From Candidatus Dormiibacterota bacterium (GTDB lineage Bacteria; Chloroflexota; Dormibacteria; Aeolococcales; Aeolococcaceae): a stretch of 18,621 bases of DNA. The stretch spans positions 43,372 to 61,992 of the forward strand of contig PLXL01000087.1 in NCBI GenBank assembly GCA_003153215.1. The letters are read 5' to 3'. A program made the translations under genes and the position numbers. Shown in pieces: positions 7,242 through 14,905 of the stretch. Under the pieces are notes generated by a model. The model was not told the DNA's origin and ran no database searches. It saw only the letters and a program-made list of their open reading frames with translations. Each line of letters starts with the position of its first letter. Position 1 is the stretch's first letter.

Positions 7242-8450
7242 ATGGGCTGGGTGCGGGCGATCATCCACCTCGACCTCGACGCCTTCTACGCGTCGGTGGA
7301 GCAAGAGCGGCGTCCTGAGCTGCGCGGCCGCCCGGTGATCGTCGGAGGGGGAGGCGACGGGCGCACCGCCCGTGCCGTGGTCTCCGCCGCCTCGTACGAG
7401 GCGCGCCGCTACGGGGTGCACTCCGCGATGCCGCTGGGACGGGCGGTGCGCCTCTGCCCCACGGCCGCCGTGCTTCCCGTCGACTTTCCCGCGTACCGGC
7501 AAGCGTCGGCCCGGATCTTCGCCCTGGCGCGGGCCCTGACCCCCCTCGTCGAACCCCTCTCCCTGGATGAGGCGTACCTGGACGTGACCGCCACCCCGGG
7601 CGAGCCCGAGGAGATGGCCGCCCACCTCCGCGACAGGATCCTGGCCGAGACGGGACTCCACGCGAGCTTCGGGATCGCCACCTCGAAGACCGTCGCCAAG
7701 ATTGCCTCCGATCTGCGCAAGCCGCGAGGATTCGTCGTGGTACGGCCCGGCGAGGAGGCGGAGTTCCTCCGGCCTCTTCCGCTCCGCACCCTCCCCGGGC
7801 TGGGCCCGGCAACCGCGAGCACGCTCGCCGGGCTGGGGCTCCGCACCCTGGGCGAGCTGGCCGGGCATCCGGCGGCGCTGCTCGAGCGACGCCTGGGCAA
7901 GGTCGCCGCCCACTCCCTGACCCGCCGCGCCCAGGGGATCGACACCTCGCCGGTGACGCCCCCGACCTCCACGAAGTCGATCTCTCGCGAGGAGACCTAC
8001 GATCGGGACGTCGTCGACGCCGCCCAGCTCCGGGACCGCGTCCGCCACCTCTCCGCCGACGTGGGGAGACGGCTGCGCGCCGCGGGGCTGAGCGCCCGGA
8101 CCGTCAGCCTCAAGCTCCGCTACGCCGACTTCACCTCGCTGACCCGCCAGCGCTCCCTCGATGGGGGAAGCGACAGCGACGCGGCCATCACCTCCGGCGC
8201 CATCGCGCTCCTGGCGGCGACCCATCAGCCGGACCGGCCGGTCCGGCTCCTCGGGGTCGGCGTCCACAACCTGGAGAACGCGGCGCAGCTGGACCTCTTC
8301 AGCGCGCCGCGAGCGGCCCGTGAACGCCACCTCGACGCCACCCTCGACGCTCTCCAGCGCCGCTTCGGCCCGGGCGTGGTCCGGCGCGGTGCACCGTCCC
8401 CCGAGCTGCGCGACCTCGACTGGCGCCACGAGGATCTCCGCGAGCCATGA
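7242..8450 (+). CDS. dinB: DNA polymerase IV (Y-family translesion polymerase)
   Basis: Error-prone polymerase that bypasses template damage. 402 aa, slightly longer than E. coli DinB. Catalytic motif HLDLDAFYASVE places a metal-binding Asp at 11 and the steric-gate aromatic at Tyr16; SLDEAYLDVT gives the Asp109-Glu110 pair. SFGIATSKTVAKIASDLRKP is the palm/fingers signature, LPGLGPATASTLAGLGLRTLGEL (from about residue 184) is the thumb helix-hairpin-helix, and STKSISREETYDRD opens the little-finger domain. QLDLF at 349-353 matches the beta-clamp-binding motif QLxLF. It starts at ATG 7242 after an 81-nt gap and probably has its own promoter. The gene is convergent with the sigma-like gene, with 46 nt between stops; a weak CGGGA/TCCCG hairpin (8468-8485) lies there. 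Confidence 0.96.
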   Translation: MGWVRAIIHLDLDAFYASVEQERRPELRGRPVIVGGGGDGRTARAVVSAASYEARRYGVHSAMPLGRAVRLCPTAAVLPVDFPAYRQASARIFALARALTPLVEPLSLDEAYLDVTATPGEPEEMAAHLRDRILAETGLHASFGIATSKTVAKIASDLRKPRGFVVVRPGEEAEFLRPLPLRTLPGLGPATASTLAGLGLRTLGELAGHPAALLERRLGKVAAHSLTRRAQGIDTSPVTPPTSTKSISREETYDRDVVDAAQLRDRVRHLSADVGRRLRAAGLSARTVSLKLRYADFTSLTRQRSLDGGSDSDAAITSGAIALLAATHQPDRPVRLLGVGVHNLENAAQLDLFSAPRAARERHLDATLDALQRRFGPGVVRRGAPSPELRDLDWRHEDLREP

Positions 8451-8496
8451 GGGCTGCGCGGAGCCGCCGGGAGGCCCGCGTCCCGTGGGAGCGGCC

Positions 8497-9108
8497 CTAC
8501 TCCTCCTCGCCGGCGCCGTCGCCTCCGTCGTCACCATCGTCATCGGCGTCGTCCAGGTACTGGACGATGTCGGAGTCGAAGTCGGAGCGGGCGTTGTCCA
8601 GTATCCCGGAGATCAGCTCGACCCGCTCCGGCGACCAGAGGAGCACCGCTGCCAGCTCGGTCTCGGTGGGCTGGCGACCGGTCTGACGGCGGAGCGCCAC
8701 TCGCGCCACCTCGAGCAGGCGGGTGTCCTCGACCAGCTCGGCGGCCTCGGCAACCGCGGTTTCGTGCTCCTCGATGACGTGGTCGAGATGGAGGTTGACG
8801 ACCCGGCGGACGTAGGCGACGAGCCCGGCGGCGGCGCCCTCGCGCTCGACGTACTCCTCGACCGCCACCAGCGCAGCCAGCGACCCCTCTTGGAAGAGGT
8901 CGAGGACCTCCACGCCGCGGTCGCGGTGGGCCACTGCCTCGGCGAGGACCGGCCCCAGCGCGTGCTCGACCAGGGCGGCGTGAGCGTCCTGATCGCCTCC
9001 GCCGGCGGCGGCGATCAGAGCCTCCACAGCCTCCTGAGAGAGCTTGGGACGCGCACGCACCTGGGCCGAGAGGGCATCGAGCTCGGTGTCGTCATCCGCC
9101 ACGCCCAT
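8497..9108 (-). CDS. Sigma-70-like protein with regions 2-3 only (no region 4), acidic tail
   Basis: 203 aa from ATG 9108. LVEHALGPVLAEAVAHRDRGVEVLDLFQEGSLAALVAVEEY (residues 47-87) closely follows sigma region 2.1-2.2, including the core-RNAP-binding DLxQEG helix (70-75). Residues 129-167 resemble region 3 (LLEVARVALRRQTGRQPTETELAAVL). The tail SDFDSDIVQYLDDADDD recalls the region 3.2 linker, then the protein ends in an Asp/Glu/Gly run. Region 4 is absent, and where sigma-70 has the melting aromatics (RRGYKFSTYATWW) this protein has EGAAAGLVAYVRR. It may therefore bind RNA polymerase without normal promoter recognition: a co-sigma subunit, an anti-sigma mimic, or a degenerate sigma. B. subtilis SigO-RsoA is a known precedent for split sigma. 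It lies 50 nt downstream of the SRPBCC gene, same strand. There is no room for a lost region 4 before dinB. Confidence 0.75.
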   Translation of the reverse strand: MGVADDDTELDALSAQVRARPKLSQEAVEALIAAAGGGDQDAHAALVEHALGPVLAEAVAHRDRGVEVLDLFQEGSLAALVAVEEYVEREGAAAGLVAYVRRVVNLHLDHVIEEHETAVAEAAELVEDTRLLEVARVALRRQTGRQPTETELAAVLLWSPERVELISGILDNARSDFDSDIVQYLDDADDDGDDGGDGAGEEE

Positions 9109-9158
9109 GACGGCGGTCAGCACCCCACCGGGAGGGAGGACTTGCCCATGACCCGGGC

Positions 9159-9695
9159 TCAAACGCCGGCCGACGCCTTGCGGGCGAATTGGGCCGCGAA
9201 GTGCTCGATCGCCCGGCACACCTCCCGGCGCGCCGCTCCCGCGCTGGCCCGCTCGACGGCGAGGCCGGTGAGGCCGTTGCCGACCGAGTAGCGAGCGGTG
9301 AGCTCGACCCGGCAGCCGCCGCCGCTCACCGGGCAGACGGTGCCGGTGATGGTCAGGTCGAGACCGTCCTCCAGGGTCATGACCGTGCGCTCCGGGCGGA
9401 TCGCCTCGGTGCACATCAGCACCCCGCGAAGGTGACGGCCGGAGATGCCTGCCTCGACCTCATAGCGGGCGCCGACCCCTTGCGCCGGGCCGCCGATGTG
9501 CACGAGGCCCTTCACGCCGGGCAGCCAGTCGGCGTGCTCCAAATCGGAGAGGGCTGCGAATGCCTCCTCTCTCCCCACCGGCACCGTGACGCCGGCGCTG
9601 GCCTCGATCACGGGTGGGGCCGCTGAGAACTCTGGAATGCCATGGCTGACCTCACCGTACCACCGGGCGGACGCGGCCGGCGACCACCGGGGCAC
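9159..9695 (-). CDS. SRPBCC-superfamily (START-like) protein
   Basis: 178 aa from GTG 9695. The fold signature is visible as VIEASAGVTVPVGREEAFAALSDLEHADWLPGVKG, the common first strand, N-terminal helix and WLPG turn of polyketide-cyclase/CoxG/COQ10-type proteins, with alternating strands (ARYEVEAGI, RTVMTLEDG, DLTITGTVCPV, CRVELTARYSV) and the long C-terminal helix (ARREVCRAIEHFAAQFARKAS) closing the hydrophobic cavity. It probably binds or carries a hydrophobic ligand, or acts as an accessory protein; the ligand is unknown. The GTG start has GGAGAG close by; GTG 9611 would give a 150-aa protein starting right at the domain and is a real alternative. It is upstream of the sigma-like gene and divergent from the GGDEF-EAL gene with a 73-nt gap. 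Confidence 0.75.
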   Translation of the reverse strand: MPRWSPAASARWYGEVSHGIPEFSAAPPVIEASAGVTVPVGREEAFAALSDLEHADWLPGVKGLVHIGGPAQGVGARYEVEAGISGRHLRGVLMCTEAIRPERTVMTLEDGLDLTITGTVCPVSGGGCRVELTARYSVGNGLTGLAVERASAGAARREVCRAIEHFAAQFARKASAGV

Positions 9696-9749
9696 CGACT
9701 CTCCGTCGCACCGTCACCCCACCGTCGCGGGAAGACGGCGGCGGTCAGG

Positions 9750-9755
9750 TAGTGT
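9750..9755 (+). promoter_or_regulatory. Candidate -10 element TAGTGT before GGDEF-EAL gene
   Basis: TAGTGT fits TANNNT and lies 13 nt before ATG 9769, giving a very short or absent leader. There is no clear Shine-Dalgarno. It sits in the 73-nt divergent region shared with the SRPBCC gene. Confidence 0.3.
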
Positions 9756-9768
9756 CGGCACGAAGCGA

Positions 9769-11607
9769 ATGAACGTTGGCGTCGCCCTGCTTGCCGCCCT
9801 GCTCCTGCTCGCCCTGGGGGCGGCCTGCACCGCCGTCGTGCGCCAGTTTCAACGCGATCGGAGCCGGCTGGAGGAGCGGGCCGCCGATCTGAGCGTCTCC
9901 GCAATCCGGCTCCGGGCAGTGGCGGATGCGGTGACCGAGGCCATCCTCATCCTGGACGGCGACGGTCAGGTGACCCTGGCCAACCGGGCGGCCGAGCGGC
10001 TCTTCGGAGCGGCGGATGGCACCCTCACCGGCTGCCACGTCGAGCAGCTGCTGCCCGCCTTCCGGCCGGGTGCCTCCGATCTGCCGATGGGTGGTAGCGG
10101 CCCGGGCCAGGCGGCGGCGGCGGCGTTCCGGCGCGACGCGACCAGCTTCTCGGCGCAGGTGGACAGCCGCCTGGTCGCCGAGGGCGAGGGGCGCATCGTC
10201 GTCGTGCGCGACATATCCGAGGTCCGCGCCCAGTCGGCGGCGCTGCTTCACCAGACCCTCCACGACAGCCTGACCGGGCTTCCCAACGACCGGCAGTTCC
10301 GGGAGGTGCTCCTCGCCCGCCTTGAGGTCGCCGCAGCGCGGCGGGCGCCGTTCAGCGTCTTCCTCCTCGACCTGGATCGCTTTGCAGAGGTCAACGAGAG
10401 CCTTGGCCACGGCGTCGGAGACCGCCTTCTGGTGGCCGTCGCCGAGCGGCTCCGCCGGACCCTCCGAGCCACCGACGTCGTGGCGCGGCTGGGAGGCGAC
10501 GACTTCGCGATCATCCCGGGAGGCAGCGCCACCCCGGCGGCGAGCGCACGGATCGCTCGCCAGGTGCTCGCCGCCTTCAAGGAGGCGGTCACGGTCGACG
10601 CGCACTCCCTCGAGGCCGGGATCAGCATCGGCATCGTGAACTTCCCCGACCACGGCGGCGACGCGCAGACCCTGATGGCCAACGCGGAGGTCGCCCGCCA
10701 GGCGGCCAAGCAGGCACGCCGGGGGTGGCGCGTCTACACGCCCGCGGACGGCACGTCCGAGATCGAGGACCGGGCGGTGCGCCTCGCCGAGCTGCGGCGG
10801 GCGATCGACAACCAAGAGCTGGAGCTCTTCTACCAGCCGTTGGTGCGCCTCGCCGACTCGGCGCTGCTCGCCCTGGACGCGACCGTGCGCTGGCGCCACC
10901 CGCGGCACGGCCTGCTGACCCCGGACCAATTCGTCCCGGCCGCGGAGGAGACGGAGATCATCCGGCCTCTCACCCGCTGCGTACTGGGGCTGGCCATCGA
11001 GCAGCAGGCGAACTGGCGTGATCAGGGCCACGCCCTGCGGGTCAATGTCAAGATCGCCGGTCGCAACGTCCAGGACCGCCAGCTCCCGCGCGCGGTGAGC
11101 GGCCTCCTGGAGCGGTGGGGAGTGCCGCCAGCCTCCCTCTCGATCACGGTCGACGAGAACACCACGCTCTCCATGGAGGCGCCGGTCCTGCAATCTCTCG
11201 CCAACATGGGGGTCGGTGTGGCTCTGGACGACTACGGCTCCGACTCCACCTCGCTGCTCCGTCTCCGCGCCCTCCCCTTCACCGAGCTGCGGCTGGATGG
11301 CTCGCTGGTGGCCTCGGCGCGCAGGGAGGGAGTGGAGGCTGCGGCGGTGCGCGGGATCGTCGAACTGGCCCACGCCCTCAACCTCACCGTCATCGCCACC
11401 GGGGTCGACGACGAGGCGGCACGCATCTCGATCCAGCGACTCGGGTGCGATGCAGCCGAGGGGCGCCTGTGGGGAGACCCGGTCCCGTCGGGAGCCGTGA
11501 TTCCGTTGCTTCGCCTGCTCGCCCGGCAGTCGCGCTTCCCGGGGCTCAGCAGGTACCGCCCGGGATCGCCTCCCCCACCCCGGACGGAGCCCGCCGAGAC
11601 GGGCTGA
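9769..11607 (+). CDS. Membrane PAS-GGDEF-EAL protein with degenerate active sites
   Basis: 612 aa from ATG 9769. Order: one transmembrane helix (about 3-25), short coiled linker, PAS domain (about 48-155, AILILDGDGQVTLANRAAERLFG), GGDEF domain (about 163-325, DSLTGLPNDRQF) and EAL domain (about 340-595). The diguanylate cyclase motif reads GGDDF (242-246) rather than GGDEF, and the upstream FKxxND block is FAEVNE. The inhibitory I-site RxxD is intact (R233-ATD236). In the EAL domain EAL is DAT (370-372), the TE of the LEITE motif is TV (V461), the KID Lys is Arg, AEGVE is ATGVD (T544) and QG is EG, while the Asn of the VN motif and the DDYG pair remain. Phosphodiesterase activity is very unlikely and cyclase activity doubtful; a c-di-GMP receptor or scaffold is the best inference. 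Upstream frame to 9496 is antisense to the SRPBCC gene and was not used. Confidence 0.92.
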   Translation: MNVGVALLAALLLLALGAACTAVVRQFQRDRSRLEERAADLSVSAIRLRAVADAVTEAILILDGDGQVTLANRAAERLFGAADGTLTGCHVEQLLPAFRPGASDLPMGGSGPGQAAAAAFRRDATSFSAQVDSRLVAEGEGRIVVVRDISEVRAQSAALLHQTLHDSLTGLPNDRQFREVLLARLEVAAARRAPFSVFLLDLDRFAEVNESLGHGVGDRLLVAVAERLRRTLRATDVVARLGGDDFAIIPGGSATPAASARIARQVLAAFKEAVTVDAHSLEAGISIGIVNFPDHGGDAQTLMANAEVARQAAKQARRGWRVYTPADGTSEIEDRAVRLAELRRAIDNQELELFYQPLVRLADSALLALDATVRWRHPRHGLLTPDQFVPAAEETEIIRPLTRCVLGLAIEQQANWRDQGHALRVNVKIAGRNVQDRQLPRAVSGLLERWGVPPASLSITVDENTTLSMEAPVLQSLANMGVGVALDDYGSDSTSLLRLRALPFTELRLDGSLVASARREGVEAAAVRGIVELAHALNLTVIATGVDDEAARISIQRLGCDAAEGRLWGDPVPSGAVIPLLRLLARQSRFPGLSRYRPGSPPPPRTEPAETG

Positions 11608-11631
11608 CCCGGGCCGCATCACCCGGTCGAC

Positions 11632-11637
11632 TAGACT
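11632..11637 (+). promoter_or_regulatory. Candidate -10 element TAGACT before hom
   Basis: TAGACT lies at -15 to -10 relative to ATG 11647, again without a Shine-Dalgarno. It would be the promoter of the threonine/lysine/tyrosine cluster. A 5-bp hairpin (CCGGG 11609-11613 with CCCGG 11622-11626) precedes it. Confidence 0.35.
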
Positions 11638-11646
11638 CGGCCGCCA

Positions 11647-12927
11647 ATGGCCACAGAGCTCGGAATCGCGCTGCTCGGCGCAGGGACGGTCGGTGCGACG
11701 GTCGCCCGAGAGCTCGAGGTGCATGCCGATCGCCTGGCAGCCCGGAGCGGCGGCCCGCTGGTACTGCGCCGCGTCGCGGAGCGGGAGCCGGGCCGAGCTC
11801 GCGAGCTGGCCGCTCGTGGGGTGACCATCGACGCCGATGCGGCCGCGGCGGTGGCGGCAGCGGACGTGGACATCGTGGTGGAGCTGCTGGGAGGCCTGGA
11901 GCCGGCCGGCACCCTGCTCGACACCGCACTTCAGCGTGGGCTGGGTGTCGTGACCGCCAACAAGGCCGTGATCGCCACCGCCGGGCACCGCCTGGTGGCG
12001 GCTGTCCGGCCCGCGAGCGGTGGGCTGGCGTTCGAGGCCGCGGTGGGCGCCGCCATCCCGGTTCTCGCGGTGCTCCGCGACTCGCTGAGGGGCGACGAGG
12101 TCCGGCGGATCACCGCGGTGATCAACGGGACCACCAACCACATCCTGGTGCGGCTCGAGGCGGGGGACGACTTTGACCGCGCCGTGGCCGACGCCCAGGA
12201 GCGTGGGTACGCGGAGGCCAACCCGACGAGCGACCTCGATGGCCACGACGCCGCCCAGAAGCTCTGCATCCTCGCCTGGTTCGCGATGGGCGCGGAGGTG
12301 CGCCCCGAGCAGGTCGAGCGGCGCGGCATCCGTGACATCGATCGCAGCGACGTGGCGGCGGCAGCCCGGCTCGGATCGGTGATCCGTCTGGTGGCCTGCG
12401 CCGAGCGTTCGGAGGGCGGGTTGGCGCTATCGGTCCAGCCGACGCTGGTGCCGCGTTCCGGCCACCCGCTGAGCGACCTGGAGGGAGCCGACAACGCTGT
12501 CGTCGTCGAGAGCGACCTGGCCGGCCGGGTCGTCCTGCGGGGGCGGGGGGCCGGGGCCGAGGCCGCGGCGAGCGCGGTGCTCAGCGACATCGTGGCGGTG
12601 GCCCGGGCGCGCCGCGCAGGTGGCGAGGTGCCCCAGGCGCCGGCCGCGCCGGCTCTGGTCCTCGACGGGGAGGCGGCCGAGACCGCTGCCTGGCTGCGGG
12701 TACGGGTGGACGGCAGCCCGGACGCATCTGACCTGGTTGCCGAGGCACTCACGCGCGGAGGAGTTGTCGTGGAGCAGATCAACCCCGGGGGCAGCGACGA
12801 CGAGCTGGCGGTCCTGACCAGCCCGGCGACCCGGGCCGCCCTGGACCGGAGCCTGACGGCCCTGGAAGGTCTCGGGCTGCCAGTGAAGGTCGTGCAGCGC
12901 CTTGACCGCCTGGGGGCCACAGCGTGA
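11647..12927 (+). CDS. hom: Homoserine dehydrogenase
   Basis: NAD(P)-dependent reduction of aspartate semialdehyde to homoserine, the branch point to threonine and methionine. 426 aa. The N-terminal Rossmann motif is LLGAGTVGATVA (residues 10-20); VVTANKAVIA holds the conserved Asn-Lys; ITAVINGTTNHIL and GYAEANPTSDLDGHDAAQKLCILA are the catalytic-domain signatures, the latter with the Asp-x-x-Gly-x-Asp block including the conserved Lys. The C-terminal 80 residues (from AAWLRVRVDGSPDASDLVAEAL) form an ACT-like regulatory domain, so feedback control by threonine is likely. The stop overlaps the thrC start (GTGA). It is a monofunctional enzyme, not fused to aspartokinase. Confidence 0.96.
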   Translation: MATELGIALLGAGTVGATVARELEVHADRLAARSGGPLVLRRVAEREPGRARELAARGVTIDADAAAAVAAADVDIVVELLGGLEPAGTLLDTALQRGLGVVTANKAVIATAGHRLVAAVRPASGGLAFEAAVGAAIPVLAVLRDSLRGDEVRRITAVINGTTNHILVRLEAGDDFDRAVADAQERGYAEANPTSDLDGHDAAQKLCILAWFAMGAEVRPEQVERRGIRDIDRSDVAAAARLGSVIRLVACAERSEGGLALSVQPTLVPRSGHPLSDLEGADNAVVVESDLAGRVVLRGRGAGAEAAASAVLSDIVAVARARRAGGEVPQAPAAPALVLDGEAAETAAWLRVRVDGSPDASDLVAEALTRGGVVVEQINPGGSDDELAVLTSPATRAALDRSLTALEGLGLPVKVVQRLDRLGATA

Positions 12928-13994
12928 CGGCGGGTGGCGCCGTGCGCGGAGCGGGCGTGATCGAGCGCTACGCCGAGCATCTGCCGCTCACCGCCAGCAC
13001 CCCGCGGATCACCCTCGGCGAGGGGGGGACACCGCTCATCGAGTCCCGCAGCATCGGCGTCGATCTGGGTTTGCGCTCGCTTCACTTCAAGTTCGAGGGG
13101 CTCAACCCGACCGGCTCCTTCAAGGACCGTGGGATGGTGCTCGCCGTGGCCAAGGCGCTGGAGAGCGGGAGCCGGGCGATCATCTGCGCCTCCACCGGCA
13201 ACACCAGCGCCTCGGCCGCGGCGTACGGGGCGCGCTTTGGGCTGCGCACCGTGGTCGTCGTGCCGGCCGGGAAGATCGCGCTCGGCAAGCTGGTCCAGGC
13301 TCAGGTGTTCGGGGCGACGGTGCTCATCATCGAGGGCAACTTCGATGAGGCCCTCCTGTCGGTCCGCCAGCTCGCCGACACCCACCCCGTGACCCTGGTC
13401 AACAGCGTCAACCCCAACCGGATCGAGGGGCAGAAGACGGCCGCCTTCGAGATCGTCGACGAGCTGGGCGACGCCCCTGACATCCTGGCCATCCCGGTCG
13501 GCAACGCCGGCAACATCACCGCCTACTGGCGCGGCTTCCGCGAGTACCGGGAGGCGGGGCGGGCGACCCAGCTGCCCCGGATGGTGGGCGGTCAGGCGGA
13601 GGGGGCGGCCCCCCTGGTGCTCGGCGCGCCGGTGGCCAACCCCCAGACCTTCGCCACCGCCATCCGGATCGGCAACCCGGCGTCGTGGGCCAGCGCCGTG
13701 GCTGCCCGTGACGAGTCGGAGGGGTTGATCGACTCGGTGACCGACGCCGAGATCGCCGCCGCCCAGCGGGACCTCGCGGGGATCGAGGGCATCTTCTGCG
13801 AGCCGGCCTCGGCGGCATCGCTCGCCGTGCTGCGCAAGGCGGTCAAGGACGGCGCCGTCGCCCGCGGATCGCGTGTGGTGTGCGTCCTCACCGGGAACGG
13901 GCTCAAAGACCTCCCCGCGGTGAGCGACGGGCTGCCCCCGCCTCAGTCGGTGACCGGGACCCCGGCCAGCATCGCCGCCGCCATCGGGCTCTGA
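12924..13994 (+). CDS. thrC: Threonine synthase
   Basis: PLP enzyme converting O-phosphohomoserine to threonine. 356 aa, the short class typical of Gram-positive and related bacteria. FEGLNPTGSFKDRGM holds the PLP-Lys67; ASTGNTSASAAAYGARFGL is the phosphate/cofactor Asn loop; IPVGNAGNITAYWRGF is the glycine-rich PLP-phosphate cradle; CVLTGNGLKD near the C-terminus is the conserved TGxGLKD block. GTG 12924 overlaps the hom stop by 4 nt; GTG 12957 (MIERYAEHLP) is a plausible alternative closer to the usual N-terminus of the family. It is followed by thrB after 11 nt. Confidence 0.96.
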   Translation: MTAGGAVRGAGVIERYAEHLPLTASTPRITLGEGGTPLIESRSIGVDLGLRSLHFKFEGLNPTGSFKDRGMVLAVAKALESGSRAIICASTGNTSASAAAYGARFGLRTVVVVPAGKIALGKLVQAQVFGATVLIIEGNFDEALLSVRQLADTHPVTLVNSVNPNRIEGQKTAAFEIVDELGDAPDILAIPVGNAGNITAYWRGFREYREAGRATQLPRMVGGQAEGAAPLVLGAPVANPQTFATAIRIGNPASWASAVAARDESEGLIDSVTDAEIAAAQRDLAGIEGIFCEPASAASLAVLRKAVKDGAVARGSRVVCVLTGNGLKDLPAVSDGLPPPQSVTGTPASIAAAIGL

Positions 13995-14005
13995 CCCAGA
14001 TCCGC

Positions 14006-14905
14006 ATGCACGTCACCATCCGCGTCCCCGCGACCGTCGCCAACCTGGGGCCGGGCTTCGACATCCTGGCCCTGGCGGTGCAGTTGCAGAACGAGGTCGA
14101 GGCGTGGTCCGAGCCCGAGGGTGGCATCAGCATCGATCCCGGCCCGGACTCCTCCGAGGAGCTCCGGGACCCAGCCCGCAACCTGATCGCCCGGGCCTTC
14201 GTCGCGGCGTGTGCGGTCGCCCGGGTGACACCCCCCTGCGCGCGCATCAGCTGCCGGAACGCCATCCCCTTTGGGCGCGGGCTCGGCTCCAGCGCCGCCG
14301 CCGCTCTGAGCGGCGTGCTCGCCGCCAACGCGCTGGCCAATCTCGGGTGGGACGAGCAGCAGGTCATCGCCCGGGCGGCCGAGATCGAGGGGCATCCCGA
14401 CAATGTCGCCGCCGCGATGCTGGGCGGCATGGTCGTCTGCGTCCGCGACGGTCCGGTCGCCCAGGTACCTGTACCCGACGAGCTGCGCGCCGTCCTCTTC
14501 GTCCCCGACGGGGAGATGAGCACGGAGGCCGCCCGACGGGTGGTGCCCCACTCCTTCAGCCGGGAGGAGGCCATCTACAACGCCTCCCGCTGTGCCCTGC
14601 TGGTCACCGCGATGCTGACCGGCCGGCTCGATCTCCTGGGCGAGGCGATGCGGGATCGCTGGCACCAGCCCGCCCGCAGTGAGCTGATGCCCCACGTCCC
14701 GCTGCTGATCGACGCCGCGCTGGCGGCGGGGGCACACGGGGCGTGCCTCGCCGGCGCCGGTCCGTCGGTCCTCGCCCTCTGCACCGGGGACACCGAGGCG
14801 GTCGCATCCGCGATGGCGGCGGCGGCCCGGCTCGCCGAGGTCGACGGCCAGCCGGTCACCCATCCGGTCCGCAACTTCGGCGCCCGGGTGGATCTGGCCC
14901 CATGA
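14006..14905 (+). CDS. thrB: Homoserine kinase
   Basis: GHMP-family kinase phosphorylating homoserine with ATP, feeding ThrC. 299 aa from ATG 14006. Motif 1 is VPATVANLGPGFDILALA (residues 7-24), motif 2, the ATP-binding loop, is IPFGRGLGSSAAAA (87-100), EGHPDNVAAAMLGG follows, and motif 3 is CLAGAGPSVLAL near the C-terminus. The open frame extends to 13880 inside thrC, but the protein clearly begins at MHVTIRVPA. The stop overlaps the aspartokinase ATG 14902 (ATGA). The order hom-thrC-thrB places all steps from aspartate semialdehyde to threonine together. Confidence 0.96.
   Translation: MHVTIRVPATVANLGPGFDILALAVQLQNEVEAWSEPEGGISIDPGPDSSEELRDPARNLIARAFVAACAVARVTPPCARISCRNAIPFGRGLGSSAAAALSGVLAANALANLGWDEQQVIARAAEIEGHPDNVAAAMLGGMVVCVRDGPVAQVPVPDELRAVLFVPDGEMSTEAARRVVPHSFSREEAIYNASRCALLVTAMLTGRLDLLGEAMRDRWHQPARSELMPHVPLLIDAALAAGAHGACLAGAGPSVLALCTGDTEAVASAMAAAARLAEVDGQPVTHPVRNFGARVDLAP

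Noticed and set aside
8451..8496. Terminator between dinB and the sigma-like gene
   Set aside because: Only a 5-bp CGGGA/TCCCG stem with an 8-nt loop and no T-run; too weak to annotate separately.
9118..9150. Ten-codon minus-strand frame between the SRPBCC and sigma-like genes
   Set aside because: Too short, no ribosome site, no similarity recognised; a leader peptide cannot be supported.
8161..9291. 376-codon plus-strand frame across the dinB end and the sigma-like gene
   Set aside because: It overlaps dinB in another frame and is antisense to the sigma-like gene, whose sigma-type motifs are convincing.
11609..11626. 5-bp hairpin after the GGDEF-EAL gene as terminator
   Set aside because: Short stem and no T-run; mentioned only with the hom promoter candidate.
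9745..12246. 833-codon open frame on the minus strand opposite GGDEF-EAL and hom
   Set aside because: Same reasoning: antisense to two well-supported genes, no recognisable domain, low-complexity composition.
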